Positions 8,261 through 17,356 are shown, counted from the stretch's first letter. The stretch: DNA of 55,474 bases from Nocardia alni (GCF_019038435.1 NZ_JAGPOX010000056.1:1-55474), one strand, 5' to 3'. The notes: a model not told the origin generated them from the sequence alone. Translations and numbers: made by a program.

Positions 8261-9379
8261 TCAGCGCGGCGGACCCGATCCGAGCACAACGGTCGTCTCG
8301 CGCTGGGAGCCGTCGGTGCCGGCCAGGCCCACCCGCACCGCGTCCCCGGGTTTGTAGCCATCCAACGCGGCGGACAGCGCCTTCGCCGAGGCGATGGGGT
8401 GATCGTCGACCGTGGTGATCACCTCGCCCGCGGACAGTCCGGCGTCGGACGCGGCCTGTCCGTAGACGCTCACCTCGATGCGCGCGCCGCGCGGGCTGGC
8501 GTCGTCGGCGAGCACGCCCAGGGTGGCGGTCGGCCCGATATGCACCGCGGTCGTCGGTGTGCCCGACCGGATCTGACGCACGATCGTCATCGCGGTATCG
8601 ATCGGCACCGCATACCCGAGCGTTTGCCCCTGCGACCGGCTCGGATCCCCCGACGCGGCGGTGATCACACCGACCACCGCGCCGTCCCGATTCACCACCG
8701 CGCCCCCGGACTGACCCGACTCCACCGGCGCGTCCACCTCGAGCATTCCGGACAGGGCCTTGCGGGTCAGGTCGGCGGCGTCGCGGGCCACGATCGAGGC
8801 GTTCAGTCCGGTCACCGTGCCGGATGCCGCGGTGGGGCGGCCGGTGCCCCCGGCGTTGCCGATGGCCATGATGTCGTCGCCGGGCTCCAGCGCGTCCGAG
8901 TCGCCGATCCGCACGACCGGCAGGCCCCGGGCCCCGGTCAGGGACAGCAGCGCGATATCGGCGGCCGAGTCGTATCCCAGGACGGTCGCCGGATACTGCG
9001 CGCCGGTGCCGATATCGGCGACCGTGATCACATCCGCGCCCTTGACCACATGATGGCTGGTCAGCACCTGACCGTCGCCGGTGAGCACGATGCCGGAACC
9101 GGCCGCGCCCAGCCCGATCGGCTCGATCGACACGGTGACGTTCGCCAGCTCGGGCTCCACCTTCGCCGCGACCGCGACCGTATTCATCGGCGGCAGCGTC
9201 GGGCCGGGGGACGCGGTGCCGGGGCCGATCCCCCAGTGCGGCAACCCGCCCTGCAGACCCAGCGCGGCGACCACCGCGAGCAGCACGACGACCACGCCGA
9301 TCGTTGTCCGGCCGATCGCCCCCGTCCTGCGCACACGTACGGGAGTGGATCGGTCGTCATCGGGCCGTTCAGAGTCCAT
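8261..9379 (-). CDS. HtrA-like membrane serine protease with PDZ domain
   Basis: 372 residues: a cytoplasmic N-terminus, one transmembrane helix (about 27-45), a chymotrypsin-like protease domain and a PDZ domain (about 285-365, with ASDAGLSAGEVITTVDD). The catalytic triad is visible as His110 (LTSHHVV), Asp141 (SAADIALL) and Ser224 (ESGQSGGAVV). Such proteins degrade or refold misfolded exported proteins. The ATG at 9379 has a purine-rich ribosome site (GGGAGGTGGCGGAG). Its position beside the DsbA/VKOR pair fits a role in extracytoplasmic protein quality, although the genes are convergent. Confidence 0.88.
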   Translation of the reverse strand: MDSERPDDDRSTPVRVRRTGAIGRTTIGVVVVLLAVVAALGLQGGLPHWGIGPGTASPGPTLPPMNTVAVAAKVEPELANVTVSIEPIGLGAAGSGIVLTGDGQVLTSHHVVKGADVITVADIGTGAQYPATVLGYDSAADIALLSLTGARGLPVVRIGDSDALEPGDDIMAIGNAGGTGRPTAASGTVTGLNASIVARDAADLTRKALSGMLEVDAPVESGQSGGAVVNRDGAVVGVITAASGDPSRSQGQTLGYAVPIDTAMTIVRQIRSGTPTTAVHIGPTATLGVLADDASPRGARIEVSVYGQAASDAGLSAGEVITTVDDHPIASAKALSAALDGYKPGDAVRVGLAGTDGSQRETTVVLGSGPPR

Positions 9380-9618
9380 ACTCCGCCACCTCCCGACAGG
9401 CCCGGCGCACACTCTTCTTATTCATGTGTACCAAACTCGGCACAAATCAGCAGGCAGAATGCTCCGGCTCTACGCTGCACGATGCCAACGAGACCACTGC
9501 GGTCGAGACGGCGGCAAGCTGCCGGGGACGCCCGAAATCGGCTGGGCTGCCCACCGCCGACACGCATACACAACGACGAACGGCTCTCAGCCATGCGCAA
9601 AAGTCGCGGAGAGGCGGA

Positions 9619-10389
9619 CTAGTGGTTGAGGACCGCGACCCCGAACATGAAGGCGGTGCCCGCGACGGTGGCCGCCAGGGTCAGCCGAGAGGGGTGACCG
9701 GCGTGGGCCTCCGGCAGGATGTCGGCGGTGGCCAGGTAGAGCAGGAATCCGGCGAAGTAGCCCAGGTAGATCCCGGTCGCCTCGGGCGGTACATGGATCA
9801 GCGTGCCGATGACCGCGCCCACCACGGGCGCGAGGGCGTCCAGGGTCAGCAGCAGCAGGGCGCGGCGGCGAGCGTTGCCGTACAGGCTGCTGATGGTGAA
9901 GGTGTTGAAGCCGTCGGCGAAGTCGTGGCAGATCACCGCGATCGCCACCGCGATGCCGACACTCGTCCCGGCCTGGAAGCTGACCCCGATGCCGACGCCG
10001 TCCAGGGTGCTGTGGAAGATCAGCCCGCACGCCGCGAGCAGGCCCACCGACTCGAAACCGTGTGCGTGCTCGCCGAATTCGTATTCGTGCCCGGTATGGA
10101 TGGCCACGCCGCGCTCGATGATGTGAATGGTCAGGAAGCCGACTACCGAGGCCACCAGCGCGACCGGAATCCCGGCCACCTTCCCGGGCGTCTGTTCCAG
10201 GGCCTCGGGCAGCAGATCGAACGGCACCACACCCAGCATCACCCCGGCAGCCAGTCCGAGAACGGCGTGTTTCCGGTCACCGACGCGCACCGCGATGAGC
10301 CCGCCCACCAGCGTCGAACACATCGACACCAGGGCCAATATGATCGCCATCGGTCCAGCATCTGCCATGGCGCGACGGGTCCCGCTCAT
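9619..10389 (-). CDS. ZIP family metal transporter
   Basis: About 256 residues with eight hydrophobic segments. The ZIP metal-binding helices are seen in HSTLDGVGIG (TM4) and CHDFADGFNTFTISS (TM5), the latter with Asp in place of the more common Pro-Glu-Gly pattern. A His-containing loop (HTGHEYEFGEHAHG) lies between TM3 and TM4 and may bind metal. It probably moves zinc or iron into the cytoplasm. Three in-frame ATGs (10389, 10368, 10350) are possible starts, none with a strong ribosome site. It is divergent from a zinc-dependent dehydrogenase. The 239 bases between this gene's stop and the protease start show no further gene. Confidence 0.8.
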   Translation of the reverse strand: MSGTRRAMADAGPMAIILALVSMCSTLVGGLIAVRVGDRKHAVLGLAAGVMLGVVPFDLLPEALEQTPGKVAGIPVALVASVVGFLTIHIIERGVAIHTGHEYEFGEHAHGFESVGLLAACGLIFHSTLDGVGIGVSFQAGTSVGIAVAIAVICHDFADGFNTFTISSLYGNARRRALLLLTLDALAPVVGAVIGTLIHVPPEATGIYLGYFAGFLLYLATADILPEAHAGHPSRLTLAATVAGTAFMFGVAVLNH

Positions 10390-10460
10390 TCCCGACCGGC
10401 GAGTTCGTGCGCAGAGCGAACATTTTGCAATGGCAAGAATGCGGGAGTAGGCATACATAC

Positions 10461-11513
10461 ATGACCACTGCTGCGGCATATTCCGTCTCCGCCCCGGACG
10501 GGCGGTTCGAGAAAACAACGATCGAACGCCGGGAACTCGGCCCGCACGACGTGCTCATCGACATCAAATACGCGGGCATCTGTCACTCCGATATCCACAT
10601 CGCACGCAACGAATGGCACGGCACCCGATATCCCGCGGTCCCCGGGCACGAGATCGCCGGGATCGTCGCCGCCGTCGGCTCGGCGGTGAGCAAGCACAAG
10701 GTGGGCGACCGGGTCGGCGTCGGCTGCATGGTCGACTCCTGCGGCGAGTGCGCCTCCTGCGTGGCCGGTGAGGAGCAGTACTGCACCGGCGGCAACACCA
10801 TGACCTACAACTCCGTGGTCCCGGAGTCGGTGCAGCCCGGCGGCCACACCCTCGGCGGATATTCCACCCGGGTCGTCGTGACCGAGCACTTCGTGCTGTC
10901 GATTCCGGAGGGCATCGGCCTGGATGTCGCCGCGCCGCTGCTGTGCGCGGGCATCACGCTGTTCTCCCCGCTGCGGCACTGGAACGCCGGGCCCGGCAAG
11001 CAGGTCGCGATCGTCGGCATGGGCGGGCTCGGCCATGTCGGAGTGAAGCTCGCCGCGGCCATGGGCGCCGAGGTGACCGTGCTGAGCCAGTCGCTGAGCA
11101 AGCAGGAGGACGGCCTGCGCCTCGGTGCGCACCATTACTACGCCACGAGCGACAAACAGACCTTCAAGGATCTGCGCCGGCGCTTCGACCTGATCCTGAA
11201 CACGGTCTCGGCCCCACTGCCGATCGACAACTACATGCGGTTGCTGAACCTGGACGGCACGCTGGTGATACTCGGCCTGCCCGACAGCCCCCTCACGGTG
11301 CAGCCGTTCACGGTCGTCGGGGTCCGGCGCTCGCTGGCCGGTTCGACGATCGGCAGTATCGCGGAGACTCAGGAGATGCTGAACTTCTGTGCCGAACACG
11401 GCATCGGCGCGGAGATCGAGGTCATCTCGGCGGACCGAATCGACGACGCCTACGCGCGGGTACTTGCCAGCGATGTGCGGTACCGGTTCGTAATCGACGC
11501 GGCCACAATGTGA
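10461..11513 (+). CDS. Zinc-dependent NAD(P) alcohol dehydrogenase (AdhC-like)
   Basis: 350 residues, a medium-chain dehydrogenase of the cinnamyl-alcohol/YahK type. The catalytic zinc site is visible in GICHSDIH and GHEIAG, the structural zinc cysteines in CGECASC followed by EEQYC, and the nucleotide fold in GMGGLGHVGVKLA. It likely interconverts aldehydes and alcohols with NADP(H). The frame is open upstream to 10407, but the ATG at 10461 gives the family's normal N-terminus and GGGAG lies upstream. A terminator-like repeat follows. Confidence 0.9.
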   Translation: MTTAAAYSVSAPDGRFEKTTIERRELGPHDVLIDIKYAGICHSDIHIARNEWHGTRYPAVPGHEIAGIVAAVGSAVSKHKVGDRVGVGCMVDSCGECASCVAGEEQYCTGGNTMTYNSVVPESVQPGGHTLGGYSTRVVVTEHFVLSIPEGIGLDVAAPLLCAGITLFSPLRHWNAGPGKQVAIVGMGGLGHVGVKLAAAMGAEVTVLSQSLSKQEDGLRLGAHHYYATSDKQTFKDLRRRFDLILNTVSAPLPIDNYMRLLNLDGTLVILGLPDSPLTVQPFTVVGVRRSLAGSTIGSIAETQEMLNFCAEHGIGAEIEVISADRIDDAYARVLASDVRYRFVIDAATM

Positions 11514-11551
11514 TTCACAGGTAGCACCCCGATCCGAGCAGCTGCGGTGAG

Positions 11552-11585
11552 CTGCCGGTCGCGCGCGCGTGAGCGTGACCGGCAG
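11552..11585 (+). terminator. Stem-loop after the alcohol dehydrogenase
   Basis: CTGCCGGTC (11552-11560) pairs perfectly with GACCGGCAG (11577-11585) around a 16-base GC-rich loop, 38 bases after the dehydrogenase stop. Confidence 0.6.
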
Positions 11586-11754
11586 TTAACGAATGCCATA
11601 TCAACGAAGATGACCGAGCATGGAGTTCGCGCCGCCCGGGCGAGATACGGCTACGTTTGATGTGAAGTCGCAGGAAGAACGTGAGATCCTTACCCGAGTA
11701 TGGTTTTCGGTGGTCGGTGCTCGATCTGATGGAAGCTCGTGGAAGTGATGGACT

Positions 11755-13818
11755 GTGGGCAGTTCTAATCCGGGTTCGACGCTGTCCAACGGCACGGTTC
11801 AGCTGACGGATGGTACCGGCAATGCGCTGGCCAACGTCGTCGGCGAGCTGCTGGCCACAGTCGAGACGGCCCAGCAGGCCGCCCAGTCGACGAATCTGAG
11901 CAACGTCCAATCGTTGAGCTCACTGGGCTCCGGATCGGCACTGGCGGCCAAGTTCTCCAATGCGGGAAGCCAATTGGAGCAGGTGCTCACCGACCACAAC
12001 ACGATCCTCAGCGCCCTGGGACCCGCGTTCATCCAGGCGGAGAAGACATACCATAACGCCGACGACTCCGCGTCGCAGGAGTTCCAGTCGATCATGAACG
12101 CCGCCAAATCCGATACCTCGAGCTTCACCCAGCCCTCCTTCGGCGCGAACGCCAACCCGACCATCCCGGCCGACACGAAGCCCCCGTCATCGAACGACCT
12201 CAACGGTCTGACGCTCGACAACGCCCCGGTATCCGCCGAACCGGGCGCCTCGCTGAGCCTGGGCGATATGAAGACCTTCGGGCAACACGAGATGAACACC
12301 CTGGCCTATGAGCAGGGGGAGACATGGTCCTGGCTGTCCGAGAGTCTGTCCAAGGCCGCCGCCGCCTTCGTCAACGGAATAACCAGCGGCAGTTCGGGGT
12401 GGAGTGGAACCGGTAAGACCAACGCGATGTCGGCGGTCAACGCCTACAGCAAGTCGGTGCAGCAGTTGGCGACCGAAATGGGCTACGTAGGACAGTCCCT
12501 GCAGTACGCTGCCGCCCAGATCGACCAGTCGATTTCGCAGATGGCGGCGGCACTCGCGCAGTGGGACGGCAAGAACGACGACACCGCGACCACGGCGCGT
12601 AACAACGGCATCAACATCATCAACAACACCTATGACCCGGCGGTGACCAGCGCGTCGAATTCGATTCCGCAGCCGAGCAATCCGACCGATCCGCTGGCGC
12701 CCAGCCCTGGCAGCGGCAACGGAAACGGCAACGGCAGCGGCGGCTCGACGACCGGAGGCACCGGCACGTCGAGCGGCGGCACCAGCAGCTCCGGCACCGG
12801 AAGCTCGACCGCCACCTCGACCGCAACCTCCAGCGGGACCTCCTCCAGCGGTTCGGGCACCAGCGGTGGCGACAATTCCGCGGGCAACAACGCGGGCTCC
12901 TCGGGCTCCACCTACTCCGGCTCGGGGACCGGAACCGCCACTCCGAGCGCCGGTCCCGCGTCGACCGGCGGCGCCAGCTCGGGCGTCAGCGCCACCGGCT
13001 CCTCCTACTACGGCGGTGGCGCCGGCACCGCGGGCACCACCGGTTCCGGCGGCTCCACCTCCTACTCCACGGGCAGCAGTACCGCCACATCCGCGAATAC
13101 CAGCAGCAGCATGGCGTCCTCGGTCTCGGGGAGCGGTTCGATCGGCACCGGTTCCTCCACGGGCGCAGGCGGTTCGACCAGCGCCAGCGCCTGGGGCAGC
13201 GGCGTGTACACCAGCACCGGCACCAGCGCGGCGGGGACCGGCTACAGCGCCAGCTCGAGCGCGAGTTCGTCGTTGCTGAGCGAGCTGGAACAGCTGCTTC
13301 AGCAGCTGCCCGCACTCCTGCAGCAGGGGGCCAGCTCCTTCCAGCAGCTGTTCCAGAACGGCGACCCCTCGAAGCTCCTGCAGAATCTGAACGCCAAGGG
13401 CGCCGATCCGTCCAAGTCCAGCGAGCTGTCCGATCTCATGTCGAAGCTGGGCCTGGGGTCCGGCAGCGGCGGTACCGAGGGGGGCGGCTCGCAGCTGCTC
13501 TCCCCCGAGGCGCCCGCGTATCAGTCACCCCAGTCGAACCTGTTCCCGCGCGCCTCGATCGCCGCGTACACCGCGGACAATCCCGTCGGCACCACGGGAG
13601 ACAGCACGACCGGCGCCGGCGCCTCCGAGAGTTCGCCCATGGGCGGCATGCCGATGGGCGGGGCCGGAGCCGGGCGCGGCGGCGGTGCGAGCAAGGAACA
13701 CAAGACCGCCGAGAACCTGCAGTCCACGGAAAACCTCGACGACGCGATCGGCAACGTTCGCGCCACGAAATCCGTTGTCGACGTACCCATCACCTCCAAG
13801 CCGGCGGATCAGATATGA
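11755..13818 (+). CDS. Large type VII-secretion-substrate-like protein, Gly/Ser/Thr-rich
   Basis: 687 residues without a Sec signal. Residues 1-120 are helical and contain a YxxxD motif (Tyr99-Asp103 in TYHNADD) of the kind used as a type VII secretion signal. Residues 180-270 form a second helical block with a WSG (216-218) between helices, like WXG100/PPE-type hairpins. About 319-505 is a low-complexity Gly/Ser/Thr linker; 505-570 is a Leu/Gln helical segment; the rest is loosely structured. It is neither PE nor PPE by motif. The GTG start follows GGAAG (11741-11745). The stop overlaps the start of an EspG gene, so a chaperone-substrate relation is likely. The exact family is not recognised. 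Confidence 0.65.
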   Translation: MGSSNPGSTLSNGTVQLTDGTGNALANVVGELLATVETAQQAAQSTNLSNVQSLSSLGSGSALAAKFSNAGSQLEQVLTDHNTILSALGPAFIQAEKTYHNADDSASQEFQSIMNAAKSDTSSFTQPSFGANANPTIPADTKPPSSNDLNGLTLDNAPVSAEPGASLSLGDMKTFGQHEMNTLAYEQGETWSWLSESLSKAAAAFVNGITSGSSGWSGTGKTNAMSAVNAYSKSVQQLATEMGYVGQSLQYAAAQIDQSISQMAAALAQWDGKNDDTATTARNNGINIINNTYDPAVTSASNSIPQPSNPTDPLAPSPGSGNGNGNGSGGSTTGGTGTSSGGTSSSGTGSSTATSTATSSGTSSSGSGTSGGDNSAGNNAGSSGSTYSGSGTGTATPSAGPASTGGASSGVSATGSSYYGGGAGTAGTTGSGGSTSYSTGSSTATSANTSSSMASSVSGSGSIGTGSSTGAGGSTSASAWGSGVYTSTGTSAAGTGYSASSSASSSLLSELEQLLQQLPALLQQGASSFQQLFQNGDPSKLLQNLNAKGADPSKSSELSDLMSKLGLGSGSGGTEGGGSQLLSPEAPAYQSPQSNLFPRASIAAYTADNPVGTTGDSTTGAGASESSPMGGMPMGGAGAGRGGGASKEHKTAENLQSTENLDDAIGNVRATKSVVDVPITSKPADQI

Positions 13819-14606
13819 CCTGGACCTGGACACTGACCGATCTCGAATTCCTGGTGCTGTGGGAGGAGACCGGCAACGACACGCTCCCGCTGCCGCTCAC
13901 CTTCGCCACCGACCTTCGCGACAGAACCCAGTTCGACCGGGTCAAATTCGATACCCGCGAGCAGCTGAACGCCGTGCGCAACAGCGGCGTGGACATGATG
14001 CTGTCGGTGCTGACGCATCCGGACATCCACATCTCCGTGCACGCCCACGACGGAACCGATCCGGAACTGGCCAGCGGCAGCATCCGCATCTACGCCGCCC
14101 GATGCGGTGAGCACGGATACATCGTGCGCCAGCTGCCCGGCAAAACCATTTGGCACAGTGGGGGATTCGTCGTCACCGGCTGCCAGGCGCTGGAGCTGGC
14201 CGGCGCGGTCGTTCGGGAACTGCCCGAGGAGACCGCTGGCCGGTACTCGAATATCCCACTGCACCAGTATGATTCGTTGTCCAGCGCGGAGATGGACCCG
14301 TACTCGATGTCCGATCTGGTCGTGGAATCCGGCGAGGAGGACTCGGCCCTGGTCGAGTACCTGCGCAGCAGTCCGGCACAGCGCGTCGGCCGAATCGTCA
14401 TCAGCCAGGGCAGTTCCCGGTTCGGCCCGCGTGGCATCACCCGAGGCAGGCTGGGCTGGCGCGACCTGATCGACGACGGCCGCTACACCGTGACCCGCAC
14501 CTCCCCCGCCGCCGCCTACGGCACCGACGCCAACCGCCTGATCAACATGATCAACACCGAGATCGCCACCGTGGTCCGTGCGATCAAGGACGAGCGCGAG
14601 GACTGA
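13815..14606 (+). CDS. espG: ESX secretion-associated protein EspG
   Basis: 263 residues matching the EspG family: N-terminal WTLTDLEFLVLWE, central mixed sheet, and a C-terminal RGITRGRLGWRDLIDDGRY followed by a long helix. EspG proteins are cytosolic chaperones that bind the helical tip of PPE-type substrates and deliver them to an ESX (type VII) secretion system. The ATG overlaps the stop of the large substrate-like gene (ATGA), so the two are coupled. No eccC, eccD or mycP gene is in the window, so the secretion machine must be encoded elsewhere. Confidence 0.85.
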   Translation: MTWTWTLTDLEFLVLWEETGNDTLPLPLTFATDLRDRTQFDRVKFDTREQLNAVRNSGVDMMLSVLTHPDIHISVHAHDGTDPELASGSIRIYAARCGEHGYIVRQLPGKTIWHSGGFVVTGCQALELAGAVVRELPEETAGRYSNIPLHQYDSLSSAEMDPYSMSDLVVESGEEDSALVEYLRSSPAQRVGRIVISQGSSRFGPRGITRGRLGWRDLIDDGRYTVTRTSPAAAYGTDANRLINMINTEIATVVRAIKDERED

Positions 14607-14619
14607 ACCCGTCCCGGGG

Positions 14620-14874
14620 TTACCCCCGTCCCGGGTCGCTGCGATGCGCCTCGCGGAACGCCTCACGCAGCAGCTGCCGCGATCGCAGTGTGAGAGTAGG
14701 TGATTCCGTGGCGCGCAGCTCGCCGATGAGGCGGGTGGTGCGACGGATCTGATCGAGGTAGGCGGCGCAGTCCGGACACTGCGCGAGATGTTCGAGCATC
14801 GCGATCTCGGTGACGCCGTCGATCTCCCCCTCGGCCCAGGCGGTGATCAGGTCGACGAATTCTTCGCAGACCAT
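14620..14874 (-). CDS. Zinc-finger anti-sigma factor
   Basis: 84 residues with the ZAS motif His29-x3-Cys33-x2-Cys36 (EHLAQCPDC) and an additional Cys3. It has no membrane helix, so it is a soluble, probably redox- or metal-sensitive, anti-sigma factor. The most likely partner is the ECF sigma factor encoded on the same strand at 16697-17356, although two opposite-strand genes lie between. The 210-base gap upstream is a divergent promoter region with the oxidoreductase gene. Confidence 0.85.
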   Translation of the reverse strand: MVCEEFVDLITAWAEGEIDGVTEIAMLEHLAQCPDCAAYLDQIRRTTRLIGELRATESPTLTLRSRQLLREAFREAHRSDPGRG

Positions 14875-15084
14875 GACGCGCCTCTTTTCCTGTACCGTAC
14901 GGGCCCACTACGGACCGACCCATACCTGCCAGCGTATCGCCGCCGCGACTGCCCCGCCGTTCCCCGACGATTTGCGCACGATCTCCGCGGCGACACCGGT
15001 GTAACGCTTGTCGGTCTCGCGAGCACTGTGCTGGGTGAGATACAGCGACCGCGAAGCCCCGGCAAGACCGGAAGTCTTCGATCC

Positions 15085-16368
15085 ATGCGCGCGGTGAAAC
15101 AGCGGCCCGCTCCGGTGAAGCGGAAGGCCGACGCGATGCGACGGTGGTTCGATTCGGCGAATCGGCGGCGGGCCGCGGCGAAGGAGCGAATCGCCGAGGT
15201 GGAGCGACGGCTCGCGGCAAGCGGGCGAATTCCCGCGATCAGCGCGGCGCGCGGACCCGAGGTCGCCAGCCGGGTCGGCATCGCACTCGGTATCGCGATC
15301 ACGATCTGTTTCGCGACCGGGCTGATCAGCCACTGGATTCAGCATCCCCCGAGCTGGTTCTACTGGCCCGCGAATCCGCCCTGGCTGTACCGGGTGACCC
15401 AGGGCACGCATGTCATCACCGGCGTCATGTCGATTCCGCTGTTGCTGGTCAAGCTGTGGTCGGTCATGCCGAAACTGATCGAGCGACCGGTGGTCGGATC
15501 GTTGCTGCGGCTGCTCGAACGGGGATCCATCCTGGTCCTGGTCGGGGCGGTGGTCTTCCAGCTGACGACAGGGCTGTTCAACATCGCGCAGTTCTATCCG
15601 TGGAAATTCTTCTTCACCAGCACGCACTATGCGATGGCCTATGTGGCGTTCGGTGCGCTGATGGTGCATCTGGCGGTCAAGCTGCCGGTCGTGCGGGAGG
15701 CGTTGAGTCGTCCGGTCGAACGGGCGGAGCCGCAGGCCGCCGACACGGTGGATGAGACCGAATCCTCGGAGCGCCAGCGGATTTCGCGGCGTACCGTGCT
15801 CGGCGTCGCGGGGGTGTCGGCGGTCGTGGCCGGGCTGACGGTCGCCGGACAGAGCGTGCCGTGGTTGCGCGGGCTCTCGGTGCTGGCGCCGCGCAGCGGG
15901 AAGGGGCCGCAGGCCCTGCCGGTCAACCGCACGAGTGCGGCGGCCGGGGTGCGGACGAGCGCGATCGATCCGGCCTATCGCCTGACCGTATCCGCGGGCG
16001 GGCGCACCCGCACACTCACGCGCGCCGACCTGCTGGCCATGCCGCAGACCACGGCTGTTCTTCCGATCGCCTGCGTCGAGGGCTGGAGTGTGTCCGCGCA
16101 CTGGACCGGAGTTCGGTTGCGCGAGCTGCTGGCCGCCGCGCATCCCGGATGGGATGGGGACGTCCGGTTCACCTCGCTGGAGACCGGCGGGCTGTATCGG
16201 GTCACCGTACTGCCGCGGCGGCATGCGGTGGATGCGCAAACCCTTGTCGCCCTTGCCCTGAACGGCGAGGCGCTGGATCTGGATCACGGCTATCCGTGCC
16301 GGTTGATCGCGCCGACCCGGCCCGGGGTGCTGCAGACCAAATGGCTGTCACGAATCGAGGTGCTGTGA
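15085..16368 (+). CDS. Membrane molybdopterin-dependent oxidoreductase (cytochrome b-like/sulfite oxidase-like fusion)
   Basis: 427 residues. The N-terminal half has about four transmembrane helices with spaced His residues (HWIQH, THVITG, STHYAMAY, MVHLAV) resembling a di-heme cytochrome b561/DUF4405 domain. After a fifth hydrophobic segment (about 235-255) preceded by an RR pair (SRRTVLG), the C-terminal half is a sulfite-oxidase-type molybdopterin fold with the Mo-ligand cysteine in PIACVEGWSV. It resembles Rv0218 of M. tuberculosis. A periplasm-facing reductase linked to the quinone pool is inferred; the substrate is unknown. An alternative start is the ATG at 15136 with GGAAGG. The sigma/anti-sigma genes flank it on the other strand. 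Confidence 0.82.
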   Translation: MRAVKQRPAPVKRKADAMRRWFDSANRRRAAAKERIAEVERRLAASGRIPAISAARGPEVASRVGIALGIAITICFATGLISHWIQHPPSWFYWPANPPWLYRVTQGTHVITGVMSIPLLLVKLWSVMPKLIERPVVGSLLRLLERGSILVLVGAVVFQLTTGLFNIAQFYPWKFFFTSTHYAMAYVAFGALMVHLAVKLPVVREALSRPVERAEPQAADTVDETESSERQRISRRTVLGVAGVSAVVAGLTVAGQSVPWLRGLSVLAPRSGKGPQALPVNRTSAAAGVRTSAIDPAYRLTVSAGGRTRTLTRADLLAMPQTTAVLPIACVEGWSVSAHWTGVRLRELLAAAHPGWDGDVRFTSLETGGLYRVTVLPRRHAVDAQTLVALALNGEALDLDHGYPCRLIAPTRPGVLQTKWLSRIEVL

Positions 16369-16823
16369 TGTATCGGGTTGCGCTGTGGTCGATTCGGGCG
16401 ATCCTGGCGGCGGGCGGCGTGTGGTGCGCCTACTACGGCATATCGATGATCCTGAAGTATCGTCCGGCGGATCTGCTCTCGGTGGTGATGTGGTTCGCCG
16501 GCGGAATCCTGCTGCACGACGGTGTTTTCGCTCCGCTGTGCGCCGCGATCGGTCTGGGTGGGCGCAGATTGCTGCCGCGCGCGTGGTGGGCGCCGCTGGC
16601 CTACGGGGCAACCCTGACGGTCGTGCTAGTCGCGTTGGCTATTCCGGTTCTGGTGCCGCACAACACCTTCGGAAATTCCACGGTGATTGATCGGAATTAT
16701 CCACTGGGACTGGGCATCGCACTGGCGATCGTATGGATCACGGTGGCGCTGTGGTCTTCCGCGAAGTACGCGGCCAGTCGGCCACGCACCAGCACACGGG
16801 TCCGATGGAGGATCACCCGTTGA
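16368..16823 (+). CDS. Small integral membrane protein coupled to the molybdopterin oxidoreductase
   Basis: 151 residues with four hydrophobic segments (about 5-27, 34-53, 68-88, 113-131) and a basic C-terminus. The start ATG overlaps the upstream stop (TGATG), so it is translated with the oxidoreductase and may be its partner or anchor. Its last 127 bases overlap the end of the convergent sigma gene. No family name is recognised with certainty. Confidence 0.7.
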   Translation: MYRVALWSIRAILAAGGVWCAYYGISMILKYRPADLLSVVMWFAGGILLHDGVFAPLCAAIGLGGRRLLPRAWWAPLAYGATLTVVLVALAIPVLVPHNTFGNSTVIDRNYPLGLGIALAIVWITVALWSSAKYAASRPRTSTRVRWRITR

Positions 16824-17356
16824 TTTCCGGGAGAGATGTCCAGCAGCGCGCACACCTCCTGGGAGCTGTAGCCCTCCATATCGCGCAGCAGCAGCACGGC
16901 ACGGCTGCGGTAGGGCAGCTCGCTGATCGCCTGCCGGATCACTCGCCGGATTTCCGCGTCCTGAGCGGCGGTCTCGGGTTCGGACCAGCGCTGCGGCGCA
17001 CGCCCGGGCCAGCTCGGCGCCACGCTGGACTCCTCGTCCAGCATGCTGCCGAGCGGGACGAGGCGCCGATCGCAAATACCGCGCTTCTTCGCGGTATTGA
17101 CCAGGATGCGAAATACCCACGTGTGTAGCGAGGCCCGGCCCTGGAAGCCGCCGATGCCGCGAACGACCGCGAGCCAGGCGTCCTGCACGACCTCCTCCGC
17201 CGACGCGCCGCAGGATACGAACGACCGGGCCAGCCGCAGCATCGCAGGTGACCAGGCGTCCAGGATCAGTTCGAACGCGTCGTCGTCGCCGCGGCGCAGG
17301 CGCTCGGCCAGGACGTCATCCGGCGGAAGGGTACCGTCGTGATACACAGCCTTCAT
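16697..17356 (-). CDS. ECF (group 4) RNA polymerase sigma factor
   Basis: 219 residues. Region 2 covers about 28-95 (FELILDAWSPAMLRLARSF ... SLHTWVFRILVNTAKKRG) and region 4 about 140-200 (LPYRSRAVLLLRDMEGYSSQ, then an HTH with SPGNQRVILHRTR). It directs RNA polymerase to stress-type promoters. GAGGAG directly abuts the ATG at 17356, so the GTG at 17347, nine bases behind that site, may be the true start. Its presumed anti-sigma is 1.8 kb away on the same strand. It overlaps the end of a convergent gene by 127 bases. Confidence 0.88.
   Translation of the reverse strand: MKAVYHDGTLPPDDVLAERLRRGDDDAFELILDAWSPAMLRLARSFVSCGASAEEVVQDAWLAVVRGIGGFQGRASLHTWVFRILVNTAKKRGICDRRLVPLGSMLDEESSVAPSWPGRAPQRWSEPETAAQDAEIRRVIRQAISELPYRSRAVLLLRDMEGYSSQEVCALLDISPGNQRVILHRTRVLVRGRLAAYFAEDHSATVIHTIASAMPSPSG

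Noticed and set aside
12620..13315. Cys/Arg-rich frames opposite the Gly/Ser linker
   Set aside because: They mirror the repetitive GGC/AGC codons of the linker and have no ribosome site or family match.
11755..13818. PPE or PE family protein
   Set aside because: No Pro-Glu or Pro-Pro-Glu at the N-terminus; only the overall helical plan and YxxxD motif are shared, so a broader secretion-substrate label was used.
15144..15755. Alternative frame inside the molybdopterin oxidoreductase
   Set aside because: Its product is Gly/Arg-rich shadow sequence; the in-frame protein carries membrane helices and the Mo-ligand cysteine motif.
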